Below, piece by piece: positions 26,495 to 38,399 of a stretch of DNA of 64,000 bases. The position numbers and the translations under genes were made by a program. The notes beneath the pieces were generated by a model, which was not told the origin of the DNA, did not search any database, and saw nothing but the letters and a program-made list of their open reading frames with translations. The DNA comes from Epiperipatus broadwayi (lineage: Eukaryota > Onychophora > Udeonychophora > Euonychophora > Peripatidae): contig JAQFVV010000182.1 of the NCBI GenBank assembly GCA_028023455.1, positions 2,480,001 through 2,544,000 on the forward strand, given 5' to 3'. How positions within the stretch are numbered: position 1 is the stretch's first letter; every line of letters starts with the position of its first letter.

Positions 26495-27330
26495 CGCACT
26501 ACCAAGGGCGCCATCTAGGCATTTGAGCCTAGAAAAATTTATAAAGTAGGCAGATACGCGCTGTTAGGATTCCACTTTATTTACATATTTAGATCGTTAG
26601 CCCATTGTCACTAGCTCAGTGGAGACGCAGAGATAATAAAATATATAACCTTAGATATAAATATAAAAAAATAATAGCCACTGCCAGAAATTAACACATA
26701 AAAAGATTTATTTACGCACATATAAAATAATATTTAAATTTTGAGGAATAAATTTAACGTTTATAATTTTATATTGATCTTTAATTCTAAATTTAAGTAG
26801 ATTTCAAATAATGAGTTTACTATTTATTTAGAGGGTCGAGTATGAATGGACTACACAGGTCTGCATTTGAAAGGAAAATATTCTTCCCTGATTTAACCTT
26901 AGGCAACAAATTTCGCAATCAACTGGCGCCAATCCATCTGATACATTCATGTATTCAATGTAGCATGATACGACAACACAAAATACTATATTGTCAGGAA
27001 TGTACATCTGAACAATAAGTAGAAATAGAGAAGATATTGACTCTCCACCAACAGGAATGTGACATCTGTTGGCAAGTAGATCAATAAACTAAAAACTCCA
27101 TAGGAATGGACTGCGGTCTTCTGCTGACTTACAAACCCATCCATAGGCAAACAGAGGGTGTGTGGCGTATATCTATAATCCTGCCCGTAGCGGACCTCAT
27201 ACTACATCTACTAATTACACAAATATATCCAATCCATTGAACCAATTCAACTACGAAATGAATAACCTAAGATTATCCTCCCTTAATATAACTTTACAAA
27301 CTATATAGCCATTCACGCCTGACTTAATTT
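26450..27330. other. GC-richer island in the first intron
   Basis: The island opens with a GCATCGCACCGCACCGCAC run near 26480 and has a TGGCGCC word near 26930, the opening of some tRNA primer-binding sites, though that alone is weak. No long frame and no matched terminal repeats are seen. It is probably a worn inserted element of unknown class. Confidence 0.35.
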
Positions 27331-27889
27331 TAACATTTAAATACGTTCGCACAGATTTGTTTAAAAATGTTGGGTATAGATCGATTACATAGATTCCACG
27401 GTCAAAAACATTTCAAAATAAACATAAACGATCAAAATACAAAATTATTGATACCGACAATCGCAGAGGGAAACTTATAAGTAACCCAATAGTATTCACC
27501 ATAAGATACTTGCGTTGTCACCAATAACTTAAAAGACATCCGAATAAATACATTTTAGATACTCACCGTAAGGTATCAGTATTTATCGAATGTCTATATA
27601 TTTTGATCAAATATGAAAACCAAAATATAATTAACCGCAAACGAATCCATGCAAGCGTCTATAAACAACTTAAATTTCATAAATTTAAATAATCTTTACA
27701 ATAAGGAAAAAAAAAAAAATGGAAATGATGTTTATCAATCGGAAAACATATAAAATTAAACATTATTAATTTGATTTAAAAACTTACAAAAGTCAGATAA
27801 GAGTCCGTTTTAACATTTCAGTTTTCTTGTTTATCAATTTGTAAAACTTGACGAAAGTTCTTAATTGATTTTAACAATTGTTCATTTCA
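27331..27889. other. AT-rich non-coding sequence between two GC-richer patches
   Basis: Nothing recognised. Confidence 0.45.
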
Positions 27890-28200
27890 TATAGCTTATG
27901 GTAGAAGAGTCCAGGCCTCTGCTTTCAATTCCCGCGGCACCTCCATTGGAAGGTAATGTTCTGGAGATGGCAATAGCTGGTTCAAGGTATCACAGTCTTT
28001 TCATTTTTTTTTTTTTTATAGAGAGTGTGGTATGTGCGTCATACCACATCTCTCAAACACACAACGCTGTAACTGTGAAAAAAAACTGTTTTTCCCTTTT
28101 TATATTATCCACAAGGATTCAATGAACAAAACGTCACTAGTCTATCACTTTCGTTAGGGTCCGAGCCAAGGCTTAGTGCTTCCATTGGTCAAGCTAAAAT
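27890..28200. other. Second GC-richer patch with a hairpin
   Basis: After a T run, 28021-28034 (GAGAGTGTGGTATG) pairs with 28040-28054 with one bulge. A GGTTCAAGG word near 27980 resembles a B box, but there is no convincing A box, so no tRNA gene is called. Confidence 0.35.
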
Positions 28201-29090
28201 TTCTTTCTTCTCTTATCTAACTTTTCATCTGACTTTTTAATTACACAGCTTTTAGATAATTAATAAACAACCATTTCCATTTATAGATTACAGGAATTAA
28301 TTAATACCTGTTTTTATTTTAACTTACGTTATTTTTTTATTAAAATATTTTTATATTTCAATCTTGTATCTTTTTATTAAAAAAAATACGTTCAAATACT
28401 TTTTTTTTTTTTTTGTTTATGAAAAAAAATATTTTTAAAGTTTAGCATCTGTGCGAATGTATATACGTATAACAAACATTTTTAATTTTAGCATTTAGTT
28501 TTTTTACTTTTATTTGCGAACTTTTAAGTTTTTATTCTGGATTAATGTAACGACATATTTATATATCGTTACAGTATATACATATATAATGAGCAGTTGC
28601 TTCAGTAATAGAATAAAATCTGATAAGTAAAAATGAATAGTTCATTTTTTATCAGAAATAAAATCACAATTATATTAGCAAATTCTCACAATTCCTTTCA
28701 TCAAATTAGATTATATTCAAACACAATTCTATTTTATCAACCCAATATTTACACCCAAATAATAAACTTAATTGAGCTTTTTAAAAATCATTATGATGCA
28801 CAAAATTAAATGATTATATATATTTTTTGTTTTAATTATGTACTAAAAAAAATAGGCAATATATTGCAAGCTAAATATTTTCCATCTCTATTCATTTTTT
28901 CTTTTAAAAAATAGATATTTTACACTTCAATGACATTATATTTTACATCTTGAAAATAAAGGGGGAAAAACATGTCACAACCTGGATGAGAAGGAATACA
29001 TTTGTAAAATGTGTTGTATTTAATATGAAATTGATAGTTTTATAAACAGTTTTAAAGAATATATTGTAAATAGATTGTGTAATTCTATTT
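28201..29090. other. AT-rich intron sequence
   Basis: Nothing recognised. Confidence 0.5.
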
Positions 29091-29094
29091 TATA

Positions 29095-29170
29095 AGATGG
29101 TTTTAGCAAACCTATGGCATGTGTACCAAATGTGGCAAGAAAAAAATTTGATGGCATGCGTGAATATCAT
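29095..29170 (+). mobile_element. Possible hAT terminus remnant
   Basis: The words TTTTAGCAAACCTATGGCAT and GTACCAAATGTGGCA resemble the ends of hAT elements whose termini read GGCAACCTATGGCACGCGTGCC. A matching opposite end was not found, so the boundaries are open. Confidence 0.35.
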
Positions 29171-31306
29171 TATTATTCGCATATATTTTATTAAAATTAT
29201 TTGTTAATAATTGTAACTAAATTTTTTGTGTAAGAAAAAATTAACAAAAAAATTTCTTAATAAAATAATATATTCTGTTTTATAGTAGATACATATCTCT
29301 TTCTCCATCTTTAATCATGCACGGTTTATGTGTGTCAGTGACCAGCATACATAGCATGTTTGCCAGCAATGTGCAATAAAAATAACAAATGCATTATAAG
29401 TGTGTCTAACGTAGTGCAGAAACAGACACCTGGATTGTGGATATGTTTAATTATTATGACTACTGGATAAATGTTTAGTTAGTACAATAAATATAGTAAT
29501 TAAAATATTAAATATTTAGTCATAACTTCATGTTTTTTCATTAACAGCAGCATAGACTTTTTCTAAAAATGATCTAGGTCTTGTAAATTCAAAATTGTTT
29601 GTGAATTACATTAAAGCTAAAGCATTTCCATACAGAAAAAATATTTCTGCATTTATCACATATTAAAACAATAATTTATTATATTTCTATTTAATCATTT
29701 ATTATTAGTTTAAATAATCATGGAGCATTAGATAATAGTATCCATCAAATTTCAAACTAGTTTTTTTATTATTGACTTTCATCAATGAAATTAGAAGCCA
29801 GAAACAAAACTGTGAATTCATGATGACTATATAAGCTCACTCATGAATTATAAATATGTCCATATATATATATATCACTTGCTGATCATTTTAAAATAAT
29901 TGTTGATTTTTGTATAAGTCTTTATTAATTAATTTAATATTCCTATCATCAGATCAAATGGAATGCTTTTGGATAAACTGATCTTGTAAAATGTTTTTAC
30001 CTTTATTATTGAATTATGCATTAATTAAAATGGGAGGAAGATACATGTGTCATTTTAAAAATTATAATTAAAGTAATTATCTATTTTGATATATTTTTCT
30101 ATTGATTTGATTTATTTTTGCGTGAAAATGAGCTTTTTCTGCTACCTAAATATGTATCCATAATTCGATTTTATAAAATCATTTGCTGCCCAATAATTTT
30201 CATTATATGTTCATTTTATTATATAAATTTGATTATTCAAAGTAACAAAGTTATTATTTAAAAAGTAACATATCAAACAAAAAATTAGTGCCATAGTAGT
30301 TGAAATATTTTTGAAACTATCTTTGGCTATTTAACTGGCTTGCATCTCATCAAATGTAGATTTTGCATTTGATCTGTGCCCAAACAACATATCAGATCGT
30401 TGATCAGCTAGAAATTTTTCATGTTACTCCCGTTCTCCAATTATATAATATTGATAACTTTCTTACAGAAGAAATTAAAAGACAGCAACAGTAGATGTTA
30501 AATAAATAGTATAAAGGATTCAGCATTTTATATATTTGTGATTCTTGGATGAGTTTGTGTAATAGTAATGACTCTACTTTTGACTTTTTATTCTTTCTTT
30601 ATATCTATATTTTCTTCTGGAATTAAAATGGCAATACTCATTTGCAAATGGTTGCTAATGATGATTATTATATATATATACATACACATACATTTGCATA
30701 TACCAAATGTTTCTTGATATATATGGAATTCTTACTTACCCAGAATAGTTTTATATATAGAAAGTTTTTGAAAAGTGCACAAAGCATTGAAAATACATTC
30801 TGTTTAGATATAAATGATAATTTAATTTAAGGCAGCAAAAATAGAGGAAAATATTTTTCATTTCTAAATATCTGATTGACTTCATCATATAAATCAAAAT
30901 TGAATAATAATACAACTGACAGCATAAAAAAGTGGATGAAATATTTTTTATGCATTAACACAGAATTAAATTTGTGTTACAAAATAATTAATTATAGAAC
31001 ATCAATTACATTAAATATTAATTAAAATAAATTTTAAATTTTGTAAGCTTTTTACAGGTATTCTCAATGTGATATGCTTTATAAATATAATGATTTTAAA
31101 AAAAATGAACATTACTATCTCACAGCAATAAAGATTTATTTTTTTAACTTGCTCATAAATTATTTAAAATCTTAGTAATCAATATTAATATCAGGAACTG
31201 GCCCTTTCTACCTATATTCTATCTCTTGAGATTGTTTGTACATTTGTAAAAGATTCAATAGTTCAATTTAAATATATTCTATAATTTTTTATAAATGCAT
31301 ATTAAT
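29171..31306. other. AT-rich intron sequence
   Basis: No gene. A TATATA/CATACA microsatellite patch lies near 30668-30695. The frame at 30642-30830 spans it and is not credible. Confidence 0.5.
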
Positions 31307-31314
31307 CAGCAATT

Positions 31315-31762
31315 GATACTTTGGGATTAGCACTGCTGTGATGTAATCATCCAGCCATAATTATTCTAATTTTGTGAATTATTTTAACACTTTAGATTTG
31401 TTATTTTTTTAAAGATTAGCAGACTTTATATTTAAAAAATGAGTTTTTGAATTCGACTAAATTTTAAAAAATTATTATGAATATGAACTTCATATTTAAA
31501 AAATTTGAATTCAAGTTAATTTTAAAAAATTATAAAATACGATATAAATAAAATATTTTTTGGATAAAAAATTAGTAAATAATAATTTTCAATGTTCAGT
31601 TTAATTAAAATCTTTTATTTAGATCATATTCATAATAACTTTTTAAAATTAACTTGAATTCCAACATAAAGTGATACTTTGCAAGCAATGAAAATACATT
31701 TACAAAGTTAGAATAATTATGGATGGACGATTATATCACAGCAGTGCTAATCCCAAAGTACC
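31315..31762. mobile_element. 448-bp foldback (MITE-like) element with 8-bp target duplication
   Basis: Identical 8-mers CAGCAATT at 31307-31314 and 31763-31770 flank the element. The ends are inverted repeats of about 60 bp with about five differences: the left end starts GATACTTTGGGATTAGCACT and the complement of the right end starts GGTACTTTGGGATTAGCACT. Secondary inverted arms lie further inside (around 31458-31500 against 31625-31665). No coding capacity. The 8-bp duplication suggests hAT or a similar superfamily, but the ends are not the usual CAG or TAG. Confidence 0.85.
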
Positions 31763-32076
31763 CAGCAATTTTACTTACCACCTTGCAAAAATCAAATTCT
31801 TAACACATAATTTTAAATGTCTGTGTTTTAATTGGCATATGCTTATCGAATATACTCTATAATCCCTTTCAAGTTTTTATTATTAGTGAAACAGTTATTC
31901 ATACTTTAGCATAACTATCATTATATTATTATTATTAATTAATAGCATTGTACAAGAATGCTCACTAATTAAGCATTCTGATTATACTTTAGCTGCAGTT
32001 TGATTAGAGATTTTAAACATTTGTAGTAACTATCTTAATTCTTCAACCGCCTCTTATGAGGCATCTCGTTGACATC

Positions 32077-32288
32077 TGACGTCACTCTAACTCTGCCAGT
32101 TCTTATGCTAAAATATTCGTTTGACAGGTATTGATTAGGTTTTTAAAAGTTCTGTAAGATGGTGCCCTCTTCCGAATTATTTTACAAGTAAAAAATCAAA
32201 AAAACCGCATTTTAAACTAAACAAAGAAAGAACCTTATCAGTGATTGGTTATCAGCCAGCTCTCAGCCGAAAAAGACATTCTGATTGG
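32077..32288. promoter_or_regulatory. Promoter-like cluster inside the first intron
   Basis: A full CRE palindrome TGACGTCA sits at 32077-32084. AAGATGGTG, close to the YY1-type start-site motif, is at 32156-32164, and ATTGG (inverted CCAAT) boxes are at 32244-32248 and 32284-32288. The local G+C is above that of its surroundings. The ATG inside the YY1-like word opens only a ten-codon frame ending at 32191. This may be an alternative promoter or an enhancer. Chance occurrence of short motifs cannot be excluded. Confidence 0.35.
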
Positions 32289-32299
32289 ATAGAAAGAAC

Positions 32300-33545
32300 A
32301 AAGAAACCGCCTGATCAAAGAAAATAAAGAAAAACGCTGAGATTTTCATTTCGAATGCAATTTAAGTATTAAAAAAATATAATTTGAGAAATTAAACTAG
32401 TTTTTTAAAAAATATACCAAAAAAACAAAATTATTTTCGAAAAATATTGAAGATTTTAGTAAAAATATTTAAGATTTAGCAAAAAGAATAACGTAAAATT
32501 GAAAAAAAGCATTTGCGTCACCACTTTTTTGTTTAGACATTCGCTTTATATTTGCCGAAATTGAATATATTTTATAATAAATAAATAGCAATTTATTTTT
32601 GAAAGAACTTTCGTTCTCTTTCATAACCTGAAAAATTAGTAATATACTTTTTATAAACGTATCTGAGTTGAATTTAATATTATAGGCGATTATGTTTTAA
32701 CAATAGGCTTTGTCTTCAGTTTGTGAGTTGGCCAATTAAAAGATTTGATTTTTACCTCATACAACCAATAATATAATTAGCAGTTTAAGGGTTAATGAAG
32801 CACTTATTATATAAGAATTAAAAGTCATTTTTCTATCTTAAAAATTCTGACCTAGTTCAAAATTTAAAAAAGATCCAGATCTTGTTTTTTCTAAGATTTT
32901 TCTACTTTTAAGTATTCAGCAAGTTTAGCATTATGTTGTTTCAAGACTGACACATTTTAATACCAGTTATAAAATTTGCTTGCTGTACAAAATATCATTT
33001 AAAGAGATTACTTTTTATACATAAACAACATATTTTTCAAAAGTCTATTGCATTTTTATTAAGTTGCACAGTCTTGTAATATTTTTGGATTCTATTACAA
33101 TTTCTTCCATTTTTTTTACTGATAACAAAAACTTTATCTTGATATTATATATTCATTATATACCAATAATTAAAGAACAATTCATATTTTTAATAATAGT
33201 TCTTTTATTTTTCAAAATAAATCTGTGTTATTAAGATTTAAAAGCTTGTCCATCATCTATAATATAAAAGATGGTATTAAGTGTCAAATCATGCCAAATT
33301 GAATATGATTTTTTTAAATAGTTTCAGTACACTAAATAATTATAATAAAAGAGGAGCCTTATTATTAGAACTTAAAATTCAAATGTGGCTAATGTTTAAG
33401 TTCTATCAACGTTGTCACAGTTTGTATATATTTTAATTTTGGACAAACTTTATAAATGTTGATGAACCATTTAAAGATAACACCAGTTAATAACTTTAAA
33501 AAAGTTTGTTCAATAAATGTTTTTTTTTTAAAACCATTATCATTT
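32300..33545. other. AT-rich intron sequence
   Basis: Nothing recognised. The sequence is A/T-rich with frequent homopolymer runs. Confidence 0.5.
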
Positions 33546-33549
33546 TTAT

Positions 33550-34135
33550 TATTAATAAAAAAGAACTTTCTCTTTAAACATTTATAAAAAATTCAGTAAA
33601 ATTGTCCGTCCCCTCCCCCCTTAAAAAACTTTTATTTTCATGACTCCATATATTCTAATAGATTATATATGATCGGGATGTTTTGACTATTTTCCTTTTA
33701 GTCATTACCAAGGATCTACATATATATTATTTTTATATGTATGTATGTAATTTTTTACCATCTACATATATTTTTTTTCATTATATACAGCTAACTATTA
33801 TTACATCTTAGATTAATGAATGAAACTGATATATATATTATTCTTTATGTAATTACTTTTAATTAAAACCATTATTTAACAATTTATTCTATTTAAAACT
33901 GGTTTTTTTTTTGATAGTATATAAACTTTCTTTTAACATTCTTTTCTTATATAATTTCACATTTTCTAACATGTTTATATCAAAATTTTTGTTTAAATTT
34001 CTTACTATATATGTAAATATTTATTTCTTATCATTTAAATGCTGCTTTAATTTGATTTTTTGTTTATTTTTTGTTGTGCTAATATTTGATACATCCTTAT
34101 TATCTTTCTTACAATCTTAACATCTAATTATATAA
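33550..34135 (-). mobile_element. Penelope-like element fragment, inverted copy
   Basis: Read on the minus strand, it gives IRC-DCKKDN followed by NLNKNFDINMLENVKLYKKR and MLKESLYTIK. This is the layout of the GIY-YIG nuclease C-terminus of Penelope-like elements (a cysteine pair, then a NFDxxN-ENVK-like block, then KR-SEAL-IK-like residues). It is the inverted complement of 36150-36356 joined to 36954-37030, 38400-38545 and about 39230-39400, so it shows what that copy looked like before later insertions. Stops break the frame. Confidence 0.55.
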
Positions 34136-34319
34136 ATTCCATCCCTATTTTTAATACTTAAACTTTTTTGTTGTATTAATCAAATTATCTAAGTTATTAT
34201 TTTTTTTTTTTGTATACTTGGTTTAATAATTTGCTGTTCTTTTTATATTTTTTTTATTATTCTTTATTATCCTTTTTGATAAATTGAAACTGCTATACAT
34301 TACATTTTATACGTAAAAT
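34136..34319. other. T-rich spacer between Penelope-like pieces
   Basis: Nothing recognised. Confidence 0.4.
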
Positions 34320-34740
34320 AAACATTATTAATAATAGAATAATTAGAGCAATTAATTTATGTTCTGAGGAACAATTATTTGAAGAAATTGATGATATAAA
34401 TGATGAAGCAATGACAAATTATTATCCTATAAAATTGATTAATAAATTGTGTGGTAAAAGAGAAATATGACAAAAATCAAAAGTTTAAATAAAAAGGATA
34501 TACATAATGTACTGTATAGTAGTTTAAATTTATCAATAAACACTTTCTTTGATATATATAAGGGACAATAAAGAATATTAACAAAAATATAAAAAGGGAA
34601 GCAAATTAATTATTAAACCAGTATATGAAAAGTAAATTAATCTAGGTAATTTGATTAATATAACAACAAAGGAAAATTTTGAAAATATGAATGGAATTTA
34701 TCCTCTTGGTGGCAAAGCTGCCACATTGAATATTTAAAAA
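34320..34740 (+). mobile_element. Penelope-like reverse transcriptase thumb and GIY start
   Basis: The + strand reads RAINLCSEEQLFEEIDDIND and then TNYYPIKLINKLCGKRE. Penelope-like reverse transcriptases have RAxxICSxxxLxxE...NGYP...I at the same place. Further on, after stops, comes FENMNGIYPLGG, where the GIY-YIG nuclease begins with GIY. The rest of the nuclease resumes at about 36130. The core polymerase motifs upstream are absent, so this is a truncated relic. The GIY motif and cysteine pair favour a Penelope/Neptune-type element. Confidence 0.5.
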
Positions 34741-36125
34741 AATCATGTGAAGCCTTAATTTTTATCACAACTTAGGTTTGTATTATTCAAAAATTACATA
34801 ATATATATTGTTTGAGACATAAAACACCAAAGAATGTAATTAAGCTGAAAAAAGTATAGCCATTGATAATCAAAGTAATAAAAAAAAGAATAAAATTTTA
34901 ATATTTCTAATAATTATTTTCATATTATTTCATAAATTCTAAATTTTCATGCATATATTTTAAAATTATATTTTTGTTAGTAGATTAGTTGAATTCATCA
35001 TTAAATTTCTAATAAATTGATATGTAATAACACTTACCTAAGGTAATCCATCACTTGAAAACTTCGTAGAATAAAGTTATTAGTACCTTTAGTAGCCCTT
35101 CAAAATGTTTTTCCATACAGGCATTTGAATATTATAATAAAAAACTTCAATAAAGTTTGTAATTTATTAAAAATTACTACTAAAATAGTCACCATGTACA
35201 AAATAAAATAATAAAGCAAAATAAAAAGTGAATGAAATACTAAATTTTATTATAGAGTTAAGCTTGAGGTACATAAGTTAATAGTTTAGAGTCAGTGCAA
35301 TGTAGTATTATTTATCCTACCTTTATAGGTTTTGAGGGCTCATATTGCTTTATGCTACTATGACCAGTAAATTTAGTAATAGTTGCATCAACTGCCATCT
35401 CTTTGCATTTGATATGCAGCTTTGAAATTTACATTGCAATAGTCTATAATTGGCCTAAGTTTACAGACTGTCAAAATCTTTATTTTTAGCATTTGGCATC
35501 TTTTTATTATTATTAAAATGCAGACAAGACATTATAGGAAAAAAATCTAAATTGGGTCATAATATTTGCAAAATATGTTTGTCTTTGTCTCATATCAGAA
35601 CTCCAGATATCTAATTAATATACTGGATATCTAGACCCAAGCCCACACCATACCAAAAAATGCAGATAATTCACAATATAAATTTAACACAATCACGAGC
35701 CATTTTTTTTGATCAGCATATATGTTAGTTTCAATAATAATTTTTTCATATTTTTTTTATGAAATAAATTCAAATAACAATTAAAAAATATATAAAATTA
35801 AATACTTACCACTGGAAAGCTTCTGCTCCCAATAACGTTCTTTCATTACAAAGACTAAGCAGATAGATAAAATCTTGCATTTTTTCCCGATGTAAATTTT
35901 AAGGCAAATCCAATTCCGTTAAAAATGAAAAAACTGAGAGAAAGCCAAAAAAATTCAATTTACAAAAATTATCATAAAATTTTTAATTTTTATCGTAGAA
36001 AATTGACTTACCTTTTCTGAAACTAGAAAAAAAGATGAAACGAAGATGTAAAAAGCGCATTGTAGATTGCTGGCAGTTTAAAACTGAAACTGGATGTTGC
36101 AAGTTTAAAAATTCAAGAACGCATT
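34741..36125. other. AT-rich sequence separating the two Penelope-like parts
   Basis: No gene recognised. It probably includes insertions that separated the GIY start from the rest of the nuclease; no clean target duplication was found. Confidence 0.35.
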
Positions 36126-36129
36126 GTGC

Positions 36130-36356
36130 AAGCGTCTTTACGAAGAAGTTATATAATTAGATGTTTAGATTGTAAGAAAGATAATATGGATGAATCATAT
36201 ATAGTCACAACAAAAAATAAATGAAAAACCATATTGAAGCAGCATTTAAATAAGAAATCAAATATTTATATACATAGTAAGGAATTTAAACAAAAATTTT
36301 GATATAAACATGTTAGAAAATGTGAAATTTCATAAGGAAAGAATGTTAAAAGAAAG
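36130..36356 (+). mobile_element. Penelope-like GIY-YIG nuclease fragment
   Basis: The + frame reads YIIRCLDCKKDNMDESY, then LKQHLNKKSNIYIHSKEF and, one frame over, NMLENVKFHKERMLKER. Cysteines and the (V/M)xES region match the place of C-x2-C and YVGET-type motifs. It is the inverted partner of 33911-34130 at high identity. It is interrupted by the foldback element starting at 36357 and continues at 36954. Confidence 0.5.
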
Positions 36357-36953
36357 GATACTTATGTATTAGTCTGGCAGTGAAATTTTAATCATTACTT
36401 ATGATTGTTAAATATTTGATAGTATGTTTTAATTAAGTAAATATATCGAAGAAATGGTCTACGTAACACGGGCTGATTTTATATATCTTTGTATATATTT
36501 TATTATGTATTTTTAAGAAAGCTATGATTATGAGGCATGGATCCTCAAAAACGTTTAGCTTATTTTTATTATATTTATTTATAACTTCTCTTTTTTAACT
36601 TCATTTTTAAGTTAATATCTTTTTTATTTAATTAAGTAAGTAAATATAACTTACAAATATTTAAAGAATCATTTTTATCAAAGTTGTTAATATTATCTCC
36701 ATTTTCTGTATTAATGTCAATTTATTTACATAGCAAAAGATCGCTATTTTAAAGTAAAAATAGGTCAATGATAGCTAGCAGTTAAAGAATGTATAGTAGA
36801 TGTAAAAATATTCTAGAGAGCTTCAACAATTTCTTTTGAAAGTTAAATTTACTTAATCAAATAAAACCACTATCAAATATTTAACAATCATAGATAATGA
36901 TAATGATTTTAATAAAGACTAAAATTTCACCATCGGATTAATATGTAAGTATG
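36357..36953. mobile_element. 597-bp foldback element with 8-bp target duplication
   Basis: AAAGAAAG occurs at 36349-36356 and 36954-36961. The ends are inverted: the left end begins GATACTTATGTATTAGTC and the complement of the right end begins CATACTTACATATTAATCC. Longer inner arms continue through GTGAAATTTTA and TATGATTGTTAAATATTTGA. The inverted paralogue at 33.9 kb is uninterrupted at this point, confirming the insertion. No coding capacity. Confidence 0.85.
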
Positions 36954-37328
36954 AAAGAAAGTTTATATATTAATAAAGAAAAAACAATTTTAAATAGAAC
37001 ATTGTTAAATAGTGGTTTTAATTAAAAGTACACCCAGGTCTCATTTTATGCAGATTTATTTAATGCGATTTTGAAGTTATGCGATTCATGTTTCTTCTTA
37101 ATATTTTTGTATGCGGTTTTCTTTTATGCGATAAAAATTATTAGATCAGAAGTCGAGCTTTGCGCATTCACGTCATATTTAAAGTAATAGCGCATTATCA
37201 AAGTTTGACCTCCATCTAATAATTTCAATATTTTCAGCGCTTTATAATAGTACTGTAATAGATTTATGCAATAAAGAAGTTCGTAATTCACTTAAAATCA
37301 GGATTTCCCCATTTTATATACACACGTT

Positions 37329-37629
37329 AAATTTTACAAGATTATAATGTAAATCTGTTTAAATGTTATAGATGCCTACACTATGTATGTTGTTGTTTTT
37401 GAATTTTAAATCACATTCTATTTTTGCTTTTTAGAAAAAGAGTACGTAATCAATTAATCATTTAGTGTCCGCAAGTAATAAAATTTACAAGACTATAATG
37501 TAAATATGTTTAAACGTTATAGATGAAAAATACTATGTATGTTGTTGTTTTTGCATTTAAAATCACGTTCTATTTTTGCTTTTTATAAAAAGAGTATGTA
37601 ATCAATTAATCATTTAGTGTCCGCAAGTT
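37329..37629. repeat. 151-bp tandem duplication inside the pogo-like element
   Basis: Units 37329-37479 and 37480-37629 are near-identical; both contain TACTATGTATGTTGTTGTTT-type sequence and end GTGTCCGCAAG. Confidence 0.85.
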
Positions 37630-37649
37630 TATTTTTAAAAGGTGAGCAA

Positions 37650-37857
37650 CAGCGGTGGGCACAATTAAATTTGACAATTAAAATCTGATTTTTAATTGTA
37701 ATTAACAATTTAAAAATTATGTAATGTCATCTTAAATTAATGTGATGTGAAGCGATGAAATTTGATTTTTAAATGGAATTGAAAATTAAAAAATTAAGGA
37801 CAAAAATAAGAATTTAATTTTTAATTGTTATTTCTAATTAAATTTTGCCCAACAGTG
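37650..37857. mobile_element. 208-bp hAT MITE nested in the pogo-like element
   Basis: The left end is CAGCGGTGGGCACAATTAAA and the complement of the right end is CACTGTTGGGCAAAATTTAA. The flanks GTGAGCAA (37642-37649) and GTGAGTCG (37858-37865) agree at the first five of eight bases. CAG-TG-GGGCA ends are common among hAT MITEs. Confidence 0.6.
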
Positions 37858-38399
37858 GTGAGTCGGTGTCTTTTTATTATCATAAGTCTAAGTTTTTATT
37901 TTTATTTTAAACTTTTAGTTTACCCTAATGGAGAGGAAAAAACACCCAAGAAAATGAATTTCTTTGGAAACAAAAATATCAATTTTAGATCGCTTAGCGA
38001 AATGGGAAGGATTAACAGCGATTGGAAAACGTTTTAGTTGTATTTCCTCTTGACTTTGTTTAAGGAGAAGCTGCAGTACGTCACATTACATCACATCGTG
38101 ACGAATCTGATGTCTCAAATAGCGATAATAATTAAAATACCATGCATGTATGAAAAAAATGTAAATTACGCATAAAAATATATTGTTTTGAATAAAATTA
38201 AATACTGTATAATAAAAAAGAGTCATATTTTCTTTTTTTTTTATGCGAATTTTAAAGTAATAATACGTTGTTGCTTTGCTTTTATGCGAATTTTGGAAAA
38301 TTACAGTATGTATCCCCCATTTTTCAAGGTAAGGTAAGTCTATTTTTGTGCGCGTTTTGTGAGGAACCTATCTACTGCATAAAACGAGACCCAGGTGTA

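Larger units (their letters stand above)
37031..38397. mobile_element. 1.37-kb TA-inserted DNA transposon, pogo/Tigger-like ends
   Basis: The left end after a TA reads CACCCAGGTCTCATTTTATG. The right end complement, again next to TA, reads CACCTGGGTCTCGTTTTATG. Repeated TTATGCGA words lie just inside. A TA target site with TTTTATGCG-type subterminal repeats fits the Tc1/mariner superfamily, pogo/Tigger branch. The inverted paralogue at 33.8 kb reads straight across the site, confirming insertion. The inner frame at 37825-38037 includes a basic piece but no DDE catalytic domain, so the element is non-autonomous. Confidence 0.7.

Noticed and set aside
26924-26934. TGGCGCC word as a retroviral-type primer-binding site
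   Set aside because: Seven bases with no adjacent LTR end and no polymerase in the island are not enough.
27890-28060. tRNA-like gene suggested by GGTTCAAGG
   Set aside because: No matching A box, no cloverleaf and no acceptor stem pairing.
32159-32191. Ten-codon frame at the YY1-like ATG as a coding first exon
   Set aside because: A donor-like GTAAAA follows, but its phase (2) does not fit exon B (phase 0), and ten codons prove nothing.
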